Shown: positions 47,974 to 57,257 of the stretch, piece after piece | How the letters are laid out: the number at the start of each line of letters is the position of its first letter | Position numbering within the stretch: the first letter of the stretch is position 1 | Source of the DNA: Lutibacter flavus | GTDB taxonomy: Bacteria; Bacteroidota; Bacteroidia; Flavobacteriales; Flavobacteriaceae | DNA: 64,000 nt | Direction of reading: 5' to 3' | Assembly: GCF_900188355.1 (NCBI RefSeq) | Contig: NZ_FZNX01000003.1 | Location: 440,832-504,831 of the forward strand | Made by a program: the position numbers and the translations under genes | The notes under the pieces: generated by a model | What the model was told of the DNA's origin: nothing | Database searches by the model: none | The model's input: only the letters and a program-made list of their open reading frames with translations

Positions 47974-48659
47974 TTATTATTATCTTTTACCTCTATATCT
48001 AATTTTTCTTCGAGTTCTTCGGGAGGATTATAGTTTCCATCTTCATCGAATAATTTTTCAAATTCTTCGTTTTTAATAAAATTGAATTTTTCGGGTTGCG
48101 GTCCCATTTTTCGAAATATAAATGAAAAAATAAACCCAACTAAAAAACCAGATAAGTGTCCTTCCCAAGAAATCCGTTCTTCAGTAGGAAAAATATACCA
48201 AACCATACCTCCATATAAAAAAACGACTATTAAAGATAATGCTGTTAATCTGTAATATTTTCTAAATATTCCACTAAAAAAAACAAAGCTTACCAACAAA
48301 TATACGATTCCACTAGCGCCAATATGCATAGCTGGACGTGCAATTAACCAAGTTAAAAGACCCGATAGAATTAACCCAAAAAAAAGCACTCTATTTGCTA
48401 TTTTGTTATAAAAATAATACAAACTAGTTAACATTACTGCCAATGGAATTGAATTATTAAATAAATGGTTGGCATTACTATGTATAAATGGTGAGAATAA
48501 AATTCCTCTTAGCCCTTTAAATGTTTTAGGATAAATCCCATATTTATTAAAATTATAAGAAAATTTTATCTCAATAAAATAAATAAGCCAAATTAGAACA
48601 ATGGCAATAATAGGGACCATTAATACACTTCTGCGATATTTAAAAGTTTGATCTTCCAT
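47970..48659 (-). CDS. Rhomboid family intramembrane serine protease
   Basis: This 229-residue inner-membrane protein has about six hydrophobic helices. The catalytic serine lies in 'MHIGASGIVYLL' (about residues 111-122) and the catalytic histidine in 'SWEGHLSGFLVGF' (about 165-177); both match the rhomboid GxSx and H motifs. The loop 'HSNANHLFNNSIPLAV' (about 60-75) is the conserved helix-2 histidine/asparagine region. The C-terminal tail is acidic and cytoplasmic. Substrates are unknown. It overlaps rlmB tail to tail by four bases. Confidence 0.93.
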   Translation of the reverse strand: MEDQTFKYRRSVLMVPIIAIVLIWLIYFIEIKFSYNFNKYGIYPKTFKGLRGILFSPFIHSNANHLFNNSIPLAVMLTSLYYFYNKIANRVLFFGLILSGLLTWLIARPAMHIGASGIVYLLVSFVFFSGIFRKYYRLTALSLIVVFLYGGMVWYIFPTEERISWEGHLSGFLVGFIFSFIFRKMGPQPEKFNFIKNEEFEKLFDEDGNYNPPEELEEKLDIEVKDNNN

Positions 48660-48674
48660 AAGGTCTTAAAGTAT

Positions 48675-48682
48675 CAAATATA
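48675..48682 (-). promoter_or_regulatory. -7 promoter element of the rhomboid gene
   Basis: The minus strand reads TATATTTG, 15 bases upstream of the rhomboid ATG. It matches TAnnTTTG. No -33 box at normal spacing. Confidence 0.45.
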
Positions 48683-48756
48683 AGTCCAAAAAACTATATT
48701 CTGAAATATTGACAGTAACAATAAAATATAGCTTATTAATTTATTATTTTTACCAT

Positions 48757-50031
48757 ATGAATGAGCCTTTAGCAGAACGAATTCGTCCTAAAACACTTGA
48801 TGACTATATTAGCCAGCAACATTTAATTGGAAAAAATGGAGCATTAACCCAACATATTAAGCGTGGAATAATTCCTTCTTTAATCTTTTGGGGACCACCA
48901 GGTATCGGGAAAACAACATTAGCTAATATAATTGCTCAAGAATCTAAACGCCCTTTTTATACATTAAGCGCTATTAGTTCGGGTGTAAAAGATGTGCGAG
49001 ATGTAATTGCTAAAGCAAAACAAAGTGGAGGGTTGTTTACTGAAAAAAATCCGATTTTATTTATTGATGAAATTCATAGGTTTAGTAAATCACAACAAGA
49101 TTCTTTGTTAGGTGCTGTAGAAAAGGGTTGGGTTACACTAATTGGTGCAACTACCGAAAATCCAAGTTTTGAAGTTATTCCTGCCCTCCTATCACGTTGT
49201 CAGGTTTATATTTTAAATTCTTTTAGTAAATCTGATTTAGAAGAATTATTAGAACGGGCTTTGCATAAAGATGAATTCATTTCAAAAAAGAAAATTGAAA
49301 TAAAAGAAACTGAAGCGTTATTAAGAGTTTCCGGTGGAGATGCAAGGAAGCTGTTAAACATATTTGAATTGGTTGTTAATTCAGAAAATGAACCTATCAC
49401 AATTACAAATGATATGGTCCTTTCTAAAATTCAAAAAAACACCGTTTTATATGATAAAACCGGTGAGCAACATTATGATATTATTTCTGCATTTATAAAA
49501 TCGATAAGAGGAAGCGATCCTAATGCAGCGGTATATTGGTTAGCAAGAATGATTGAAGGTGGTGAGGATGCTAAATTTATTGCCAGAAGGTTATTAATTT
49601 TAGCCTCAGAAGATATAGGAAATGCAAATCCAACGGCATTGATAATGGCAAACAACACCTTTCAAGCTGTAAATATAATTGGATTTCCTGAGTCCAGAAT
49701 TATTTTAAGTCAATGTGTAGTATATTTAGCTACTTCTCCTAAAAGTAATGCCTCTTATGAAGCCATTGGAAAGGCTCAGGCGTTAGTTCGTGAAACAGGC
49801 GATTTATCTATACCCTTACATTTAAGAAATGCACCAACAAAGCTTATGAAAGAGTTAGATTATGGTAAAAACTACAAATACGCGCATAGTTATGAAAATA
49901 ACTTTATTGAGCAAGAGTTTTTTCCTGATGAAGTAAAAGGCACTAAATTATTTGAACCTGGAAATAATGCCAGAGAAAACAATCTTAGAGATTTTTTAAA
50001 AAACAGATGGAAAACAAAATACGATTACTAA
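48757..50031 (+). CDS. rarA: Replication-associated recombination protein A (RarA/MgsA)
   Basis: This 424-residue AAA+ ATPase acts at stalled replication forks. It starts '[20 protein letters not shown]', the typical N-terminus. Walker A is '[13 protein letters not shown]' (about 43-55), Walker B '[10 protein letters not shown]' (about 98-107), sensor 1 '[20 protein letters not shown]', followed by the RarA-specific C-terminal tetramerisation part ('[21 protein letters not shown]', '[10 protein letters not shown]'). A longer in-frame start at 48709 is rejected because the extension is hydrophobic noise and a TATTTTTA box lies at 48745-48752. Confidence 0.96.
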   Translation: MNEPLAERIRPKTLDDYISQQHLIGKNGALTQHIKRGIIPSLIFWGPPGIGKTTLANIIAQESKRPFYTLSAISSGVKDVRDVIAKAKQSGGLFTEKNPILFIDEIHRFSKSQQDSLLGAVEKGWVTLIGATTENPSFEVIPALLSRCQVYILNSFSKSDLEELLERALHKDEFISKKKIEIKETEALLRVSGGDARKLLNIFELVVNSENEPITITNDMVLSKIQKNTVLYDKTGEQHYDIISAFIKSIRGSDPNAAVYWLARMIEGGEDAKFIARRLLILASEDIGNANPTALIMANNTFQAVNIIGFPESRIILSQCVVYLATSPKSNASYEAIGKAQALVRETGDLSIPLHLRNAPTKLMKELDYGKNYKYAHSYENNFIEQEFFPDEVKGTKLFEPGNNARENNLRDFLKNRWKTKYDY

Positions 50032-50945
50032 TTTACTTTTTTATAAATTTTTATACCATTAGAAGTATCAATATTCAAATTTCCCTCATTAGTAATTTCT
50101 AATAATTGTGGCTGTTTAAAAGCCAACCATTTAATAATGTAAATATTAGGTTTTGAAGTTTTGTAAATAGTGGCAAATTCAAAATGTTCATCTCCCCCAA
50201 TTACTGAATAATTATCTCCTTTTTTAGAAATTGAACTTTTACCCCAATTGTCAATAAGATAATTTCCTTCAAGCGCAAAAACTACTGGTTTAAAAACTCT
50301 TTTTTCAATTTCATCCTCTGCTTTTACAACCACTGCTCTTTCGACACCTTTAATTTCTTTAACATCAATTATTTTATCAACTGGTTTTGAAACATTTTTC
50401 TCAATTTTTTCTTTCTCAACAACCTCATTACCAACCTCTTCTTCTAAAGTTATTTCCTCAACCTCTTCAGCTTCTAAAACTTCAACTGGCTCGGAAATAA
50501 CTATTTTACCAGAACCTGAATAGGTGTAATTTAATGCTTCAACATCTTTAAAAGACTTTCTAACAACTTCTTGGTAAGCCTTTTTATAATCTTTCTCTTT
50601 TGATTTAACTTCTTTTGATGAAAATACTGATCTATTATTACAGTCTATTAACTCCATTTTCATTTTTGTACTTAAAAAACTAGAATTATTTTTCATATTA
50701 ACTCTTAAAGCTAAGCATCTATCTGATGCTAAGTCACTCGGATAAGAATCATTTTCAAAAAACACATTAAATCCTTCTCTTTCAAATAAAAATTTAACTA
50801 AAGAATTTATTTGATAACTATCTTCTGTTTTTTGAAATTCAAATTGTTTTGGAACCAAAATATATTTGTAAGAATTAATACTTTTTTGGGCAAAAGTAAA
50901 TGTACTTAACATTAGAAAGAATGCTAATAAAAATGATTTTTTCAT
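50028..50945 (-). CDS. Secreted protein of unknown function
   Basis: I do not recognise this 305-residue protein as a named family. It has a signal peptide (about 1-19, ending 'TFAQK') and no lipobox. The N-terminal part (about 20-145, 'SYKYILVPKQFEFQKTED', 'LVKFLFEREGFNVFFEND') looks like a folded domain. A Glu/Val/Lys-rich low-complexity linker runs from about 150 to 215, and a C-terminal domain (about 220-305) contains 'FALEGNYLIDNWGKSSISKK'. This layout is frequent among flavobacterial periplasmic proteins of unknown role. It overlaps rarA tail to tail and is 10 bases downstream of yjjG, probably co-transcribed. Confidence 0.8.
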   Translation of the reverse strand: MKKSFLLAFFLMLSTFTFAQKSINSYKYILVPKQFEFQKTEDSYQINSLVKFLFEREGFNVFFENDSYPSDLASDRCLALRVNMKNNSSFLSTKMKMELIDCNNRSVFSSKEVKSKEKDYKKAYQEVVRKSFKDVEALNYTYSGSGKIVISEPVEVLEAEEVEEITLEEEVGNEVVEKEKIEKNVSKPVDKIIDVKEIKGVERAVVVKAEDEIEKRVFKPVVFALEGNYLIDNWGKSSISKKGDNYSVIGGDEHFEFATIYKTSKPNIYIIKWLAFKQPQLLEITNEGNLNIDTSNGIKIYKKVN

Positions 50946-50955
50946 ATAAAAATTA

Positions 50956-51636
50956 TTAAAGATATTTTTTAATTTGACTTAAGTTAGAAACAGATTTTAT
51001 ACTTTCAGAAACTGGTTCCTTGTTAAAATTACAAAATATAACATCAAAACCTGCACTTTTAGCCCCCATTATATCAGCTTCCCAATTATCACCAATCATT
51101 ATTGATTCGTTTGAGACTGCATTTGCTTTATTTAAAGCAAATTGAAAAATATGTGGATTTGGCTTTTTTACTCCAGCTTCTTCGGAGGTGATTATTTTAT
51201 CAAAATATTTTGACAATCCAGAATTATCTAGTTTTTTAAACTGTACTTCATTAAATCCGTTGGTAATTATATGTAACTCATAATTAGGATGTAAATAATC
51301 TAAAATCTCATATGTACCTTCAAATAGGATATTATTATTAGGTAAAAATTCAATATAATCAATAGCTAAATAATTAACCACATCATTACTAACATTGTAT
51401 TTTATTTTTGCAAAAGTATCTTTTAATCTCCCCTCTCTTAAATCTTCCTTCGAAATTTTTTCTTCTCTATATAACTTCCAATATTTCTGGTTGATTCCTC
51501 TATAATAATTCAAAAACTTATGTAAATCTATTTTTAGATTATGCTTTTTAAAAATAGCATCAAATGCAATATCAGAATTTGTTTCAAAATCCCAAAGAGT
51601 GTGATCTAAATCGAAAAATATATGATTGATTTTCAT
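50956..51636 (-). CDS. yjjG: YjjG-family noncanonical pyrimidine nucleotidase (HAD superfamily)
   Basis: This 226-residue HAD hydrolase has the nucleophile motif 'HIFFDLDHTLWDF' (residues 5-17), a helical cap, motif II 'LHIITNGFNEVQFKKL', motif III Lys in 'SEEAGVKKPNPHIF' and motif IV 'SIMIGDNWEADIMGAKSAG'. The TIGR02254-like YjjG family dephosphorylates non-canonical pyrimidine nucleotides and so protects DNA from damaged precursors. Substrate here is inferred from family only. A TATATTTA box lies on the minus strand at 51649-51656, just upstream. Confidence 0.88.
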   Translation of the reverse strand: MKINHIFFDLDHTLWDFETNSDIAFDAIFKKHNLKIDLHKFLNYYRGINQKYWKLYREEKISKEDLREGRLKDTFAKIKYNVSNDVVNYLAIDYIEFLPNNNILFEGTYEILDYLHPNYELHIITNGFNEVQFKKLDNSGLSKYFDKIITSEEAGVKKPNPHIFQFALNKANAVSNESIMIGDNWEADIMGAKSAGFDVIFCNFNKEPVSESIKSVSNLSQIKKYL

Positions 51637-51703
51637 TCTCTAAAATTATAAATATAATTAACACTAAAAAACCTATTTTAGCAATAATGTTTAAAAATTA
51701 AAA

Positions 51704-52825
51704 TTGGATAAAAAACTTCACATATTATTTTTAAGTAGTTGGTATCCATCAAAAGTTTCACCTTCAAATGGTGACTTTATTCAAAGACATGCGGAAGCTG
51801 TTGCTACCAAACACAATGTAACGCTGATTCATGTTATTTCTGATAAAAATTTAAAAATAAATAAAAATACTTTTCAGGTAATTAACAATGTTAAAACACA
51901 TATTTTTTACCTTCCAGAAACCAATAATCGTATATATAAATTATATAATTTTTTTAAATCATATATTTCCACAATAAAAACCATAAAATATTTTGATGTT
52001 GTTCATGTTAATATAACCTTCCCAGTAGGTATGATAGCCTTATATTTAAAATGGTTTAAAAATAAAAACTACATAATTTCTGAACATTGGAGCAAATACC
52101 AATACCCACACAATATATCAATAGGCATTTTAGAGAAATTTATCACCAAAATTATTGCTAAAAACGCTTCTTTTATTAGTCCAGTTACCAGGCATTTGCA
52201 ACATGAAATGATTGACTTTGGACTTAATGGAAATTTTCATCCAATACCAAATGTTGTAAATACCGACTTCTTTAACATTTCCAAAAACAAACCAAAGGAA
52301 TTTACAATCACACATGTTTCAGGAATGGATACTAAAATTAAAAATATTGAAGGTATTTTAAGAGTAATTTCAAAATTACAAACCAAAATTCCAAATATAA
52401 AATTCAACCTAATAGGAAATAATTCAATTAAATATAAAACATTTATAGAAGAATTAAAAATTAAAAATATTCAGTTAATTGAACAAATTCCAAATCATGA
52501 AGTAGCCAATTATATGCAAAATTCTAACGTTTTTGTTATGTTTAGTAACTATGAAAACTTACCCTGTGTAATATTAGAATCATTTGCATGTGGTGTTCCT
52601 GTAATTTCAACTAATGTTGGAGGTATAAAAGAATATTTTCCTAGTAATTTTGGTTTTTTAATTCCTTCAAAAGATGAAGTTGCGCTTGAAAATGCTATTT
52701 TAAAAATATCTAATAATGATATTAGGTTCGATAAAATATTGATACATAATTATGCTAGAGAAAATTTTGGAGTAAAAACTATTTCAAACTCATTTTCGAA
52801 ATTGTATTTTAAAATATTAACTTAA
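51704..52825 (+). CDS. Glycosyltransferase family 4 protein, TTG start
   Basis: This 373-residue GT-B fold glycosyltransferase has the N-terminal domain beginning 'LHILFLSSWYPSKVSPSNGD' and the C-terminal nucleotide-sugar domain with 'HVSGMDTKIKNIEGILRVIS' and the EX7E signature 'NLPCVILESFACGVPVIS' followed by 'TNVGGIKEYF'. An in-frame stop at 51692 and the absence of an ATG before the conserved N-terminus make TTG at 51704 the only reasonable start. It probably transfers a sugar during surface polysaccharide synthesis, together with the convergent genes downstream. Confidence 0.92.
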   Translation: MDKKLHILFLSSWYPSKVSPSNGDFIQRHAEAVATKHNVTLIHVISDKNLKINKNTFQVINNVKTHIFYLPETNNRIYKLYNFFKSYISTIKTIKYFDVVHVNITFPVGMIALYLKWFKNKNYIISEHWSKYQYPHNISIGILEKFITKIIAKNASFISPVTRHLQHEMIDFGLNGNFHPIPNVVNTDFFNISKNKPKEFTITHVSGMDTKIKNIEGILRVISKLQTKIPNIKFNLIGNNSIKYKTFIEELKIKNIQLIEQIPNHEVANYMQNSNVFVMFSNYENLPCVILESFACGVPVISTNVGGIKEYFPSNFGFLIPSKDEVALENAILKISNNDIRFDKILIHNYARENFGVKTISNSFSKLYFKILT

Positions 52826-52924
52826 TAAGCAATACACAACTTTTGTTAAAGAAGTTTTAAAATACTTGAGATTGTAAATTAATTTATCTAGAATATAATA
52901 TTTGACCAAGATAATCCTCTAAAA

Positions 52925-54037
52925 TTAAGTAAACACTACATCACCGTCTCCACTTTGAACAGATAAATTTTTAATTTCTGGAAATTCTTTTAACAATTCT
53001 TTTGACACAAAATAATTCTGAGTAAATTTTTTTCTTTTCAATTTTAAAATTTTCCCGTTTAATAAACTTTCGTTTAGCTCTTGGTTATAAATAGTAATAT
53101 AATTTAGCTTTTTACTTAAAATTAACTTTAAAATCTCATTCTTTAAAGTCAAAATAGCCTCTGGATTGCTATAAAAATATGGAATTTTCAATTGTTTATC
53201 TCTTGCATTTATTAAAGCAACACCAAGAATCTTATGCGTATTTCTATTATAAATTTTATGCCAATTTGTTTCAAAACTACAAGCATATGATGAAAAATGA
53301 TATTGTTCTGAATTTTCTTTAGTTTCACTATCTGTTTTAATCCATGGGTAGTTAATTATCCATTCAAAAATTTTCTTATCTCTTTGAAAAAGTTCCTTTT
53401 TTTTATAAGGTTTTAAAAAACTCTCTATCTCAATATCCAATTTTTCAATTTTCTCAAACTTATATAAACTAAACCTTTTAACTTTAAATAATTTAAACCT
53501 AAAATCAAAAATTAAATTTAAGATGTTATCTAAATAACCCAATATGTTTTTGTTTTTTTTCCAAAAAATGGACTTTGGAGGTAATAATTCTTTAAAACAA
53601 AATCTAAAATAATACCTATAACCTTCTAGCTTGTTTAACAATTCAAATTTGCCCGTTTTATCATATACTGCTTTAGATTCTTTAGCGTAATTTGTATACA
53701 TTAACCTTCCTCTCCAGTCTTTATAAACTTCCTCAAACAACAAAGAAGAAACTCCACGTCTTCTAAAGTTTTGATGCGTCCATGTTCCGCTAAGCCAGCC
53801 AAATTTAACTTTAGAATTATTAGATATAAAGGTATCAGCAAAAATACTTTTATAGCCAATTAATTTATTATTTTTAAAGCCTAAATAGAGAACAATATCA
53901 TTATCATCTGCATTTGGATTTTTTAAATAAGAAATGGATCTAGCTTCTGAAATTGGTTTCTCTTCAAAACTTAAATATTCGTTGGATTTAATAAAAGTTT
54001 CTAAATCCTTTAATTTTATTTTTCTTATTGTTACCAT
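52925..54037 (-). CDS. GNAT-fold acyltransferase in polysaccharide cluster
   Basis: This 370-residue protein has an N-terminal GNAT domain (about 1-150), with the acetyl-CoA loop 'HQNFRRRGVSSLLFEEV' (about 89-105, the R/Q-x-x-G-x-G/A pattern) and 'LIGYKSIFADTF'. The remaining 220 residues are a second, lysine-rich GNAT-like half ('KILGVALINARDKQLKIPYF'). Such proteins are frequent in exopolysaccharide clusters, where they may acylate sugars. It is the last gene of the four-gene minus-strand unit, 4 bases after the deacetylase gene. Confidence 0.82.
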   Translation of the reverse strand: MVTIRKIKLKDLETFIKSNEYLSFEEKPISEARSISYLKNPNADDNDIVLYLGFKNNKLIGYKSIFADTFISNNSKVKFGWLSGTWTHQNFRRRGVSSLLFEEVYKDWRGRLMYTNYAKESKAVYDKTGKFELLNKLEGYRYYFRFCFKELLPPKSIFWKKNKNILGYLDNILNLIFDFRFKLFKVKRFSLYKFEKIEKLDIEIESFLKPYKKKELFQRDKKIFEWIINYPWIKTDSETKENSEQYHFSSYACSFETNWHKIYNRNTHKILGVALINARDKQLKIPYFYSNPEAILTLKNEILKLILSKKLNYITIYNQELNESLLNGKILKLKRKKFTQNYFVSKELLKEFPEIKNLSVQSGDGDVVFT

Positions 54038-54041
54038 TATT

Positions 54042-55025
54042 TTAGCGCTTAATGATACTTTTACCTAAAGGAATTTTTAAAAAATAGTTGAAATATTCTT
54101 TTATCAAAAACAGTTTAATATTACTTGGTGCACGTTCAAAGGAAATTCTCTGAAAATTATTTTTTACAGAATCCCTCTTTATCCCAGATGTTCCAAAACT
54201 TATATCCATTTCATCTGATAACTTCTCAAAAAATGCTTTAGGTATACCAATATCATGAAATGGAAAAGAAAACGCTTTAACGCTTTGGTTTAATTCTTTT
54301 TTAACCCAATTTATACTATTAAAGGTTTGTGCTAATTGTTCCTCTCGCGTCAACTCATTAAAAAAAGGGTGATTTTCTGAATGGGCACCAAATGTAAAAC
54401 CTTCTGTTATTAGTTCTTTAATTTTAATTTTAGATAGATAAGGTTTCTCAATTTTTAAAAAATAAGAAAAGTCATAATTCAAAACATCTGCTAAATCATC
54501 TAAAATACTTCTATTTTGATATTTTATAGTTAATAAAAAAGCACGAACATTTGTACCAGTATAATTATTTTTCTTTAAAAATTTATAAAATAAATTTTTA
54601 ACATCAACAGTCGAATTAAGGTATTCACCTAAAAGTAAACTTGCTTTATACCTAAAAAATAACTCCTTATTATCAACAAAATCTGTATTTAAAAATATAG
54701 TAGCTGGTATGTTCTTTTTTTTCAATATTGGAGCAACAATTTCATAAAAATTATCAAGACCATCGTCAAAAGTTAGATGAAAATAATTTTCATTTCCCTT
54801 TAGTTCTGATTTTGTTAATTTAGTTAGTTCTTTTAAAGAAATAGGTTTATAAAACTCTAATAAAGTATCTAAATCACGTTCAAAATTTACAATGCTTCGA
54901 GGCCTGTATAAATGTTCTACAAATGGAGGTGCCTCATCTGAAACAGCATGATAAAACGGAATTAAAATCCTCTGATTTGAAATACTGATAAGACTTTTTA
55001 ATATGTATGAACTTAATTTTTTCAT
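54042..55025 (-). CDS. Polysaccharide deacetylase (NodB-type, CE4)
   Basis: This 327-residue protein has the NodB homology domain: motif 1 'YFHLTFDDGLDNFYEIVAPI' (about 81-100, with the catalytic Asp pair) and motif 2 'FTFGAHSENHPFFNELT' (the zinc-binding H-x3-H), followed by 'VKAFSFPFHDIGIP'. CE4 enzymes remove N-acetyl groups from sugars such as GlcNAc. There is no clear signal peptide, so it may act in the cytoplasm or be membrane associated. It overlaps the upstream acyltransferase gene by four bases (translational coupling). Confidence 0.9.
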   Translation of the reverse strand: MKKLSSYILKSLISISNQRILIPFYHAVSDEAPPFVEHLYRPRSIVNFERDLDTLLEFYKPISLKELTKLTKSELKGNENYFHLTFDDGLDNFYEIVAPILKKKNIPATIFLNTDFVDNKELFFRYKASLLLGEYLNSTVDVKNLFYKFLKKNNYTGTNVRAFLLTIKYQNRSILDDLADVLNYDFSYFLKIEKPYLSKIKIKELITEGFTFGAHSENHPFFNELTREEQLAQTFNSINWVKKELNQSVKAFSFPFHDIGIPKAFFEKLSDEMDISFGTSGIKRDSVKNNFQRISFERAPSNIKLFLIKEYFNYFLKIPLGKSIIKR

Positions 55026-55903
55026 GAATTAGTGTAGCAATGGTAATTTTGTGAAACGGCTCCAAACGACTTAAAAAAATTTGCAACACCAGATATCATC
55101 GACCCCTCAAAATCAAAAATCAAACAATTATTAATATTCTCTTTAATTAAATAATCAAAAAGAAACGACGTTGCTCCATATTTTTTCCCCTTTTCGCTTG
55201 TTGCCGAGAATAAATGTATCAATCGCCCATTGTAATTTGTAAAAAAAGCGGCACTAATAAGCTCATCCTTAACATAAACTCCATAAATACTACCAATTTT
55301 TCTAAATTTTAGCTCATTTACTAAATTCTCAAATTTTTCTATATTTTTACTAGAAATTTTATGCTTTGCAGTTTGTTTTTTTATTGAAATTAGATTTTTT
55401 AAAGTAACATCGTTGGATATTTCTAATTGATTTTTTTCCGCTTTAACTATAGTTCTCTTTAAATTATTTGAGTAACTCTTATAAATTATATTGTAATCAT
55501 TTGAAAGAATTAATTCATAATTTTTTCTTTCTTCAATACTCTTTTTAACAGCTGGTTCTCCAATAAAATTCATTGAATTAAAATTATATTGCTTCGGAAG
55601 CATTTTTATAAAATTATCTAAAAACAATTCAAAATCTTCTTTAGATAATTCTTGCAGAAAAAAAACACCCAACTGCTGACAAAATGGTGGTTGAAGAATT
55701 TTTTTAAAAAATAAATTTCTTTTTGTTTTTAAATATGTGATAGGCATCACAGCTTCATAATCATTTAAAACCAATGCATCCCAATTATCAGCAACAATAT
55801 CTAAATACCAACTAAAAGCATAAATACGTGAATTTAAAGACAATTTAATACAATTATCATATTTTATTACATCTAACTGATTTCTCTTTAAATAACGAAT
55901 CAT
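55022..55903 (-). CDS. FemAB-like acyltransferase (GNAT, BioF2-like)
   Basis: This 293-residue protein of the FemAB/Acetyltransf_6-like (PF13480-type) group has 'RIYAFSWYLDIVADNWDALV' (about 27-46), 'ILQPPFCQQLGVFF' (about 69-82) and the C-terminal 'LISAAFFTNYNGRLIHLFSA' followed by 'EKGKKYGATSFLFDYLI'. These proteins transfer acyl or aminoacyl groups and are typical members of exopolysaccharide clusters. It lies 8 bases downstream of the DUF7033-like deacetylase gene and overlaps the next gene by four bases. Confidence 0.85.
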   Translation of the reverse strand: MIRYLKRNQLDVIKYDNCIKLSLNSRIYAFSWYLDIVADNWDALVLNDYEAVMPITYLKTKRNLFFKKILQPPFCQQLGVFFLQELSKEDFELFLDNFIKMLPKQYNFNSMNFIGEPAVKKSIEERKNYELILSNDYNIIYKSYSNNLKRTIVKAEKNQLEISNDVTLKNLISIKKQTAKHKISSKNIEKFENLVNELKFRKIGSIYGVYVKDELISAAFFTNYNGRLIHLFSATSEKGKKYGATSFLFDYLIKENINNCLIFDFEGSMISGVANFFKSFGAVSQNYHCYTNS

Positions 55904-55911
55904 AAAATAGT

Positions 55912-57204
55912 TTAATTAACCATTTTCTTATAAATATCACTCCAACCTTCCCACTTCTCATTTTCACTTAAAGTTTCATTATGAAACAAACTTATAAAAG
56001 TTCCATTTACGTTTTTAACTTCATTTTTCAACTCCAATATTTTATTTAAACTTTCTTTATTTGAAAGCTGCATATAATCTTTTAAAGCAACATCCATTAT
56101 TGCAAATGGAAATAATTTTAACGGAGTTTGAATTTCAAAATCAAGATCATAAAAATAAAAAGGAGTACAAGTACTTGCTCTAAACCCAACATATTTAGCA
56201 TATCCCATTGTATAATCTTCTTGAATATCTAAATCAATTAAATTTTGATATGTTTCAGGAATAATTAACCTTAAATAATGCTGTCTTGAAAAAACAACAG
56301 GCGTATTAATTATTCCTTCTAAACGTGCTTTTTCTTTTTTAAGCTTTTCATCATTTCTTATTGAAAAATAGGATGGATGCAATCCTATTTTAGCATAATC
56401 AGCAATTGATTTTATTAAAGATTTAAATTTTGTATTTGAAAAAGAAATATTCTTATCATAAGTCGTATAATCACCAATTAAAAAGAAAAATAATGTTGAT
56501 ATATTATGTTCTTTTTTAATTTTTAAAATTTCAGAAAATGTGTCGAAAGGATCTTCCCTAAAATTTAAATTGGTTAATAATCGATGCCATAAATTAACAA
56601 ATCTTAAATGTAAAATATCATTAATATAACCACCAATTGATCTAACAATACCTTTGTTTTTATAGGCAAAAGCCGAATCAACATCTATTGTTGAAATAAA
56701 ATTAAATTCTCTTGTATTGAAATTATATTTTGGAAATTTATCTTTTAAAAGCTCTAAAAACTTAAAAGCCCAAATATCTACTACAGGTTTTTCTAAAAAC
56801 CCATTTTTAAATGCCAAACTTTCATCGGCAGGAAAACGTTCATGAATATCTTGCACGTGAGGTAAATACTCTTCATACCTACTTATTAAATAAAAACTTG
56901 CTGCAAAAATATCAAATGGAATACTTGAAGCTTCTCCCGCAGGAAAAAAACAAGGAACATCATCCCAATTTGAGATATTTATATCAATATCATTAATTCC
57001 TTGATCAAATAACAGATCGTTACTTCTAATAAAAAATTCTGATCCTAATGGATTTTTTGAATAACTAATTTTTGGACCATTATGTGCTACAAATTCATCT
57101 ACTTTTGTTGAAAAAGTAACAGGTATTTGCAATATTCTAACAAAAAAATGTTTAAAAATATAATTAAGTCTGGGAGTTATTTTATACGTATAAACTAGAA
57201 GCAT
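55912..57204 (-). CDS. Polysaccharide deacetylase-like protein (DUF7033 type)
   Basis: This 430-residue protein has an N-terminal region of about 120 residues of the DUF7033 kind ('ITPRLNYIFKHFFVRILQIP', 'FFPAGEASSIPFDIFAASF'). A divergent NodB fold follows, with 'FISTIDVDSAFAYKNKG' (about 170-186) and 'IGLHPSYFSIRN' in place of the usual TFDDG and H-x3-H motifs, and 'FSRQHYLRL' after it. Such proteins occur in surface-polysaccharide clusters and are thought to act as carbohydrate deacetylases, but the altered motifs leave activity uncertain. First gene of the four-gene unit, 53 bases after radC. Confidence 0.84.
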   Translation of the reverse strand: MLLVYTYKITPRLNYIFKHFFVRILQIPVTFSTKVDEFVAHNGPKISYSKNPLGSEFFIRSNDLLFDQGINDIDINISNWDDVPCFFPAGEASSIPFDIFAASFYLISRYEEYLPHVQDIHERFPADESLAFKNGFLEKPVVDIWAFKFLELLKDKFPKYNFNTREFNFISTIDVDSAFAYKNKGIVRSIGGYINDILHLRFVNLWHRLLTNLNFREDPFDTFSEILKIKKEHNISTLFFFLIGDYTTYDKNISFSNTKFKSLIKSIADYAKIGLHPSYFSIRNDEKLKKEKARLEGIINTPVVFSRQHYLRLIIPETYQNLIDLDIQEDYTMGYAKYVGFRASTCTPFYFYDLDFEIQTPLKLFPFAIMDVALKDYMQLSNKESLNKILELKNEVKNVNGTFISLFHNETLSENEKWEGWSDIYKKMVN

Positions 57205-57257
57205 TATTCTCTGTTGTTGGCTATTGATTATTTTATAAAAATATTCATGTTTCTAAA

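Noticed and set aside
48709..48756. Longer start of rarA
   Set aside because: The extension is hydrophobic and not part of the family; ATG at 48757 gives the standard N-terminus.
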